A program made the translations under genes and the position numbers. 13,991 nucleotides of DNA from Larix sibirica. Taxonomy: Eukaryota > Streptophyta > Pinopsida > Pinales > Pinaceae. The DNA lies in assembly GCA_004151065.3 (NCBI GenBank), contig NWUY0300001889.1:6351-20341 (forward strand), read 5' to 3'. Below the pieces are notes generated by a model. That model was not told the origin of the DNA and did not search any database. It saw only the letters and a program-made list of their open reading frames with translations. Positions 8,683 through 13,991 of this stretch are shown here, piece by piece (within the stretch, counting starts at the first letter, position 1; every line of letters starts with the position of its first letter).

Positions 8683-8690
8683 ATATGTTT

Positions 8691-11600
8691 TTATAAATAC
8701 AATTAATGTAGTCCAATAATTACTTGGTTTATTGCAATTATGTTTTCACTTCCATATAGTTTTCTTTTATCATTTGCACGCATTATCCGAATTAAGGGGA
8801 AAAGCATCCCTAAGGACATTCCATCATACTATCTAGAATGCAAGATTATGCACTCCTGGTCTTCCAGAACATTTGTGGAGCCATCCCAAGGAGATGGTAT
8901 ATTTTGAGATCTGATTAGTGGTAGTTATAAGGAGACTGGATTTTGGTTTGTAGTTATAATATATTAAGTGAATCTTTCCAATACTCATGCCACATATCAT
9001 TTGGGCACAATTTAGTGAACTTCCAAATGTGTCAAGGACATCCTCACAACTACTCTGGGTGCAATAAATGTGACCTAGTATAGGCCTGAGTCAACACATG
9101 AAAAGTATGGAAACCCTATGTGGAGTGCATTAGAACCAGTGATGCATGAACAATGGATATTTGGCACTTATCTCCCTAGACCTCTACAAGATGTGTCTTT
9201 TCTTCTTCGTATACCCTCTTTTATACTTTCATACTAGTGATAGGAAATGAATATGATTACGCATGTGTACATGCATGCGGATTTATTATTAATATGCCTA
9301 GATGATTATGTGCATGGTTTATTTCATGTACCCTAAAACATATACCATGAGACTAGTATCTGGACTAGGAAATCTTAAAACTCATAAGTCAGACTTATCG
9401 ATTCTAAAACATATGAAAGGAAGAATACGATAGAAGCACCTATAAAACATATTATGTCTTCATCATGTAAGATAGAAATGAATATCCTCTCCACATGTGT
9501 ATGCTAGACCGAGATTGATGTTACAAAGAAACTCTTGTTCATAATGATGATAGGAATACCCATACATTAGGGATGCAAAAACCAAAAAAAGGCATGACTT
9601 AGAGAGGCATCGACTCTTTAGAAAAATAAGTAACCTATAATTGTTTAAATAGAATGATGGCACACTTTTATACACTACTTACTACATGATGAAGCAACTA
9701 ATTTATGCAATTAGGGAAAGTTATTGACATAGACAAATGTGTTTGGAGAAGGAATCAAGACATATCTTAAATGTTTCCCTTAGGCCAGATATTTTGGTGT
9801 AGTATCCTATCCTCTAACATGATGGACGATTTTGAATTGTCACGAGGGAATAATCATGATGAGGTAGAAAGGATAAATTAGCACTATTGAGGTATCCCCT
9901 GAACAAGTAACTAACCTTGTTGACAATTAATAGGTGTGGACATAAAGGGATCCCTGGATAGGAAACATACCTAAGGGAAATGCCTATCAGGAAGCAATGT
10001 TCACAATTAAACCTACGTGATTGAGATGGGGATGTAGATCGTTATAATGAATTTGGAAGGCATGGAGACCTTACATTAAAGACGTAATAAACAATGAGAT
10101 CCTACAAGATAATAATGAAAGAACACAAATTAGAAATTGTGAAAATTCCACAAGGAAAAGGGGAAATGCACCTTACCATAAAAGGTGGTATTAGCCTAGC
10201 CAATTAAAGGTTAGTTGAGCAGAGGGATCGCTCTAACTAAAAATAGTAGGGAATTGTCATGTTTAGATAAATTAATTAAAATTCATAACTCCCATGCGGT
10301 GTGTACTTAATGGACAACATCAAAGTGCTAGGGAAAAATTATTTAATTGTAATAAAGTATAGGTAAATTGTGTGTAACAAAGGGGTGCCTATCTCAAGTG
10401 GTGACCTCTCTTAATTGGTGAGTAGGTTGAACAACATGAAGGATTACTAAGGGTCGTGACTCATAATTTGAAGGTGTCTAGATAGGAAATCATGAACTTG
10501 ATCACTCATAACTAGTGACGAATGACAAGTTGTAGACAAGGGAAAAGGTTTAAAGGTTAAAAAATTTAAGTATAACAATCATCTACTTTTGATTTATATA
10601 CTTCCAAAGGAAAATACATTAGGGTACAAGTTCGAACTTTGAGATTGGTGAGAACAGACATAGCATGACAAATTAGAAGCTTGTAGTCCAATGACTAGTT
10701 GTGAAATAATATTTTTTTAACATGGGATGGATAAACTGATAGGGATTAACCATTCCTCTATGTTGGTAGATTAAACAGAACATAAAAGTTACATAGTGTT
10801 AACCTAGAGTCCAACTCTTTACATATTATTGGATATAGTGACCCTTGGAATGAGTTAATCCAAAAATGCAAAGTGACAATGGAACCCTGGATAATGATCA
10901 AGAGATATACAAGGAAAGGAAAAGAGAGGGTGAGTTAACAATAGATGCACTTATGAATGACATGATAGGCAAGAAAAATTTAATCTTGATTTCAATGATT
11001 TAAGACATGCCAATAAGGTCGATACTAGCTCATTGTTAAATTGAACCAAATTACACTATGTGGAAACAAATACATACCTATAGATTATGGCTCTAGATGA
11101 TGAGGGATTACTCGAAAGTTTAACAATGTACTTAGATAAGGAATATATATGAATTCTTTAGCATCTAACTGATAGGGTGACTATGCATACCCGACAAATT
11201 ATCCACCTTCTTGTTGCAAGATGAGAAACTATAATCAAAATTTCATGATTAGTAACTTAATGATATCACATGTCACTAGTAATATATCATGAAGGAACTT
11301 CATGAGAACCATTTAGGGTAACCCAAGGCTAAGAAGATACATGAACAAGACAGGTGCTTTGATGGTAATTCTTGCATTAAATGTGATATTCAATATTCGT
11401 TGCTTATAAATCATGCATAATGGTGATTGATTTTGTTGATGAATAATGATAAAAATATTTACAATGTTTTATTATATGCTTTGTGTGGAGATGATTATCA
11501 TATTAATGATGTTATATTGGCTTAAGATCACTTATGGTATTTACATTTTTTTATGTGGATGAAATGTTTTTTGCAGCATGTTGTGATGGCATTGCCATAT

Positions 11601-12500
11601 ATTTTATGAAGATATGATGAGGTGGTTTTCTTTAAAATGATATTTGATGATATGATGGCATTATGTAATGACATGCAGTTCTTTGTGAAAATATTATGTG
11701 TTGGCATGCATGAGCATGTGGTGTATTATTATTCACGATGTTGTGATGACAAATATGTTGTGTTACATTGTTGGCATGCAACAATCAGCATGTGGATTAT
11801 TTTCTACTGGATGATGATGTTATGATTAGAACTAATGCATTGCTTCCATGTTGTAAGGTGGTGATTGACAGGAAATCCCACCAATGCATTGATAAAGTTG
11901 GTTCATTTAATAATATTGTGGGAACCTATACCTACAAAAGAGAATATCTACAAGTAACACATTATGGTTTGGGGGGGGGAATTAATCAATAAAGCTCTAC
12001 AAGTAGTTTATTTTTCCTTGTTTAATTCTCATCGAGACCATCTTGAGAAGTTTAGAGTGCTTGATATTGGATTTGTGATGCTAAAGTCTAGAAGAATGGT
12101 TGGAGTTGTAGTCATCTGCGGAGTTGTGCGGTTGGACTTCAATGCAAGGGGTTGAGTACCTAGTAGCTGTCGAGGGATACTTAGATCATCCTTTCAAGAT
12201 ATATAGGATACAAGAGTTAGTGTACCAAACAAACGATTGCTTAGGTATATAAGGACTCAGGCCTTGGGGCCTCGGTTAGGTCGATAGGATTTAAGCCTAA
12301 TATCTAAAGTCGGGAAGATGACTGGATTTGTGCTCAAACTTCCCAAGATTTATGATGTGGACTTCCAATTCTTGTTGTGGTCACTTGAGTGGCTCTTATA
12401 CTAGTTGTAGTAAAGGGTGATGTAAAAGAAATGAGAAAGAAGGAAAAAAACAAATCATTAAAATTAACCTTGAGATGAAGTTCCTTGAACAAAGGAAGTA
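8691..12500. other. Long ORF desert, possibly degenerate LTR-element interior
   Basis: Nearly 4 kb without a believable protein frame on either strand. Base composition is AT-rich but not low-complexity, with few CpG and many TG/CA, as expected of old methylated transposon DNA. No RT, integrase, protease or gag motif could be read with confidence; a phrase at 12025-12150 vaguely recalls Ty3/gypsy RT but was not accepted. Because LTR-like sequence starts at 12501 right after purine-rich tracts (12424-12450 and 12490-12500), the desert may be the non-coding interior or decayed pol region of an LTR element. A run of nine G is at 11971-11979. Confidence 0.4.
11561..11830. repeat. Degenerate ~70-bp repeat rich in GATG and TGGCAT words
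   Basis: TGATGGCATT occurs at 11584-11593 and 11653-11662 (offset 69), with similar flanks (AAATGnT...TTTG upstream). TGTTGGCATGCA occurs at 11699-11710 and 11769-11780 (offset 70), and both copies are followed within about 20 bp by GCATGTGG and a TATTATT-like tail. TTGTGATG also recurs (11581, 11741). The pattern suggests an eroded minisatellite with a unit near 70 bp. ORFs across it (11622-11825, 11768-11992) are by-products. Confidence 0.5.
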
Positions 12501-13247
12501 TGTAATGTCCCATATATTGAATTAATCATATACTTTAGTGATGAAAATAAATAAGTGATCTGAAAATGATGATGATGATGATGAAAAAAATATCCATGAT
12601 AATAATAACGGTGATAATAATAACTATTTTATTATAAAAGAAAAAAGTGAAAAGCTAAATAAAACAAGATCTAACTAAAAGATTCATGATTAAAGATAAA
12701 TTTAATTACATGATGACAAGTGGAGTCTATGCATGGGTAATTTGCATGGATGGATATGAATAATAAATAATTAATAGAGGTTGAAGAAGTGGTGAAGATA
12801 TATTTTGCTTGGTGCAAATCGGGTCTTGGGAAGTTCCTAGAGATCGGAATCTAGAAGGAAGGAGAATAATAGATGACATCGGTTTATTGATTGAGATATC
12901 AAGGGGATTCATTTGGGTTGACTGAGGGGATTGGTTGGGATAAATTTCATCCCCCACATGTTGTTTCCTAATTAATCGCAGTCTACACAAACGAGTGGTT
13001 CGAGCTTAGTGGATTTATCTTCACAAAGACTGTAAGTATGGTTAAAAAATATTTTAGGTGTGTATTATGTTCCCCTCCATGTCAGTTATAGCATAACTTT
13101 TAATGTATCCATAATCATGTTTAGAGATCTACATGTTGAAGTGTCATTGTTAAAGTAGATTTATGAGTTTTAGGATTTACACACATGAACATGTTGATTT
13201 AATAAGTTCATGACTAATTAGGAGGTTGGAATGTGACTTTATTAAAA
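12501..13247 (+). mobile_element. Candidate LTR (TGTAATGTCCC start) of an old plus-strand LTR element
   Basis: TGTAATGTCCC at 12501 directly follows a purine-rich tract (CAAAGGAAG at 12490-12498), the arrangement of a polypurine tract and 3' LTR. The segment has no ORF, contains AT-rich TATA-like words near 12758-12775 and a mixed leader-like region after it. A consensus-type splice donor word, GTAAGTATGG, lies at 13032. The right boundary is unknown: it may run up to, or be cut by, the minus-strand LTR that begins at 13248. No second copy exists in the window, so LTR status is inferred from the start motif and context only. Confidence 0.35.
12566..12583 (+). repeat. (ATG)6 microsatellite
   Basis: Six perfect ATG units, followed by A(7) and then by AATAATAA and GATAATAATAA stretches to about 12625. 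It lies inside the candidate LTR and is likely polymorphic. Confidence 0.9.
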
Positions 13248-13587
13248 TGTTAGCCTGCATGCACACATGTTGAGGTTGATTTAACCATTTTAGGGTTAAT
13301 TTAATATTTTTGCGGGCTAATATGTAGTATTCCTTAGCTCTTAAATTTGAAACACAACCAAATATACATATATTATAAATGCAAAAAAACCAGATATAAG
13401 AAAGAAATAAGATCAATTATAAGAAATGCACCCTTGTATTATGATAACCAAAAAGCAATGTTGACTTTCCTTTTAAGGTGGGAAAACCTCTCACTTGAAC
13501 AAAGCTCCAAATACAACAATACTTCACAAGACATCTCTTTGTATTGCTTCTACTTGTTCTATATAATTTCTATTTGACCTCCTATGT

Positions 13588-13675
13588 ACTTTCTAGAGAA
13601 AGAACTTTATAGCAGGTGAAACCATCTAGATGCTTTCTAGAGAAGGAAATTTCTAGTAGATGAAAACTTCTAGTA
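13588..13675 (-). repeat. 44-bp tandem duplication in the LTR U3
   Basis: Copy one is 13588-13631 and copy two 13632-13675. They align without gaps and match at 34 of 44 positions. Each holds CTTTCTAGAGAA, a GAA, a TTT, a TAG and a TGAAA. Copy two contains GAAatTTCtaGTA (13646-13658), close to the alternating nGAAnnTTCn layout of heat-shock elements, and copy one has TTCtaGAG and GAA words. Duplicated U3 modules are common retroelement enhancers; the heat-shock reading is an inference from motif shape. Confidence 0.75.
13605..13611 (-). promoter_or_regulatory. Possible TATA box in U3
   Basis: TATAAAG on the minus strand, about 185 bp into the LTR and within copy one of the 44-bp duplication. 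It is a plausible promoter element by position, but AT-rich surroundings offer other candidates, for example near 13560. Confidence 0.3.
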
Positions 13676-13790
13676 AAATTTGTTACAATTATTTATTTTC
13701 ACACTAAAACTACTTCATGGACCTTATTTAACAAAGATAGCCTTAATACATAACATCATATCTATCTACTTAGGGGGTTAGGGTAGGACC

Positions 13791-13991
13791 CTAACATGCC
13801 CTCCCCTTTCTAAAGTAGTGTTTTCCTCGGTGTTGAAGGTGGGGAAATTGTTGCAAAATGGTGGATGGTTCCCACATAACATTTTCAAGTGACATATAAT
13901 TCCATTGTACCAAGACTTCTTGGATAGTGTACTGACATAATCGACACTCTATGGAGGCCAAAACTACTTCGAACTAGAGCCAAATGAAGCC
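13791..13991 (-). pseudogene. C-terminal end of Ty3/gypsy Pol (chromodomain-like), partial
   Basis: On the minus strand one frame contains CQYTIQEVLVQWNYMSLENV followed by MWEPSTILQQFPH. This matches the end of chromovirus integrase, where a chromodomain reads roughly '(E)VLVQW-x-x-(L/M)-x2-E-x-A-(T/M)WE...F'. The element's start lies beyond the window. Breaks: a TAG near the upstream edge of the same frame (about 13974), and after FPH the expected 'LED/E-K-x-L-E-x-GG' tail is found in the next frame (TEENTTLERGGHV), so one small indel separates them. In that second frame the reading ends just inside the LTR, as is usual for these elements. Chromodomains of this class steer insertion toward marked heterochromatin. 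Non-functional as it stands. Confidence 0.8.
13797..13811 (-). other. Polypurine tract of the Ty3/gypsy element
   Basis: The minus strand reads AGAAAGGGGAGGGCA directly before the LTR start TGTTAG. This is the primer site for plus-strand DNA synthesis in LTR retrotransposons. Its purity and exact abutment to TG are the main evidence for the LTR boundary. Confidence 0.8.

Larger units (their letters stand above)
8221..8690. promoter_or_regulatory. CpG-rich pocket with duplicated G-box module
   Basis: This block is unlike its surroundings: CpG dinucleotides and GCGT/ACGC/CACG words are frequent, while the rest of the window is nearly free of them. It contains two CACGTG cores (8435-8440 and 8611-8616), TGACGTGG (8479-8486), ACCGACGTGG (8550-8559, joining a DRE core ACCGAC with an ACGT core), RY-type GCATGC words, and several perfect short hairpins. 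Such words are known plant transcription-factor sites, but they are short and their use here is inference. Small ORFs on both strands (such as 8284-8481 plus, 8226-8474 minus) are rich in Cys/His/Ala from the repeated TGCACG words and do not look like proteins. It could be a promoter, an LTR/MITE fragment, or a recently inserted sequence not yet depleted of CpG. Confidence 0.45.
13248..13796 (-). mobile_element. 3' LTR of a minus-strand Ty3/gypsy element
   Basis: Read on the minus strand, the LTR begins TGTTAG at 13796, immediately after a polypurine tract, and the first downstream perfect inverted counterpart, CTAACA, ends at 13248. That gives a 549-bp LTR with 5'-TG...CA-3' ends and a 6-bp terminal inverted repeat. 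The left part is U3, with a duplicated 44-bp module and a TATAAAG word (13611-13605). The rest is AT-rich R/U5. The bases outside the proposed end are TAAAA (13243-13247), a possible target duplication whose partner lies beyond the window. The start is firm; the end is a best guess. Confidence 0.6.

Noticed and set aside
8226-8696. Several open frames of 65-105 codons on both strands in the CpG-rich pocket
   Set aside because: They overlap on opposite strands and in different frames, and their Cys/His/Ala/Val-rich content comes from repeated TGCACG and GCGT words rather than from a protein.
9463-9675. 70-codon minus-strand open frame in the desert
   Set aside because: No motif, ordinary length for AT-rich random sequence, and no supporting neighbour.
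12025-12150. Peptide phrase SHRDHLEKFRVL... recalling the 'H-x2-HL-x2-(V/L)' region of Ty3/gypsy RT
   Set aside because: Only a few residues agree, no neighbouring RT motif (palm Asp pair, LPFGL-like block) is readable, and its position just before an LTR-like start is wrong for RT. A frameshift-tolerant profile search would settle it.
11622-12155. Chain of three overlapping plus-strand open frames of 63-74 codons
   Set aside because: The first two lie on the degenerate 70-bp repeat and are rich in Met/Asp from GATG words. The third crosses a run of nine G that may itself be a sequence error. No domain.
12727-12990. 87-codon minus-strand open frame
   Set aside because: It falls inside the candidate LTR and matches no family I recognise; LTRs often hold such chance frames.
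13177-13577. Opposite-strand frames of 76-79 codons at the LTR
   Set aside because: They overlap the U5 side of the minus-strand LTR and its flank, are AT-driven in composition, and have no motif.
1-13991. CRISPR array, tRNA/rRNA genes, phage or bacterial defence genes
   Set aside because: No regularly spaced repeats of CRISPR type, no cloverleaf or rRNA-like sequence seen, and all recognisable coding material is from plant retrotransposons.

Overview
The window looks like intergenic DNA from a large-genome seed plant. It is AT-rich, poor in CpG outside one pocket, has no intact long gene, and is filled with decayed retrotransposons of plant type. A gymnosperm or a big-genome monocot would fit, but the sequence does not settle which. 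I see no bacterial, CRISPR or phage-like system, no intact host gene, and no tRNA or rRNA gene.

Layout. (1) 1-1327 is AT-rich, gene-free DNA with small direct, tandem and inverted repeats. (2) About 1328-7749 is one nearly full-length plus-strand L1-type (RTE/LINE-like, non-LTR) plant retrotransposon. Its ORF1 has a DUF4283-type RNA-binding region and a CCHC zinc knuckle. Its ORF2 runs APE endonuclease, coiled linker, reverse transcriptase, zf-RVT and RNase H, and it ends in a short A tail. Every domain is recognisable but the element is dead: in-frame stops (several at positions where the family has Trp or Gln) and about five frame changes break ORF2, and two catalytic Asp codons have become Tyr. 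(3) 7757-8220 is anonymous AT-rich DNA with one ambiguous base. (4) 8221-8690 is a striking CpG-rich pocket with a duplicated GCGTACGCAT/GCGTGTGCACGTGTTT module, G-box and DRE/ABRE-like cores and several perfect hairpins. It contrasts sharply with everything around it. (5) 8690-12500 is a 3.8-kb desert without believable ORFs, containing a degenerate ~70-bp repeat near 11.6-11.8 kb. (6) From 12501 a TGTAATGTCCC... segment preceded by purine-rich tracts looks like the 3' LTR of an old plus-strand LTR element, possibly with the desert as its non-coding interior. (7) From 13248 to the window end lies the 3' end of a Ty3/gypsy chromovirus on the minus strand: the chromodomain-like end of Pol, a polypurine tract and a roughly 549-bp LTR whose U3 holds a 44-bp tandem duplication of CTAGA/GAA modules.

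The parts do not form a functional gene system. They record successive retroelement insertions and decay by C-to-T type mutation. The most interesting unexplained pieces are the CpG-rich duplicated pocket at 8.2-8.7 kb and the duplicated heat-shock-element-like module in the U3 of the minus-strand LTR. Both are sequence observations without functional proof.
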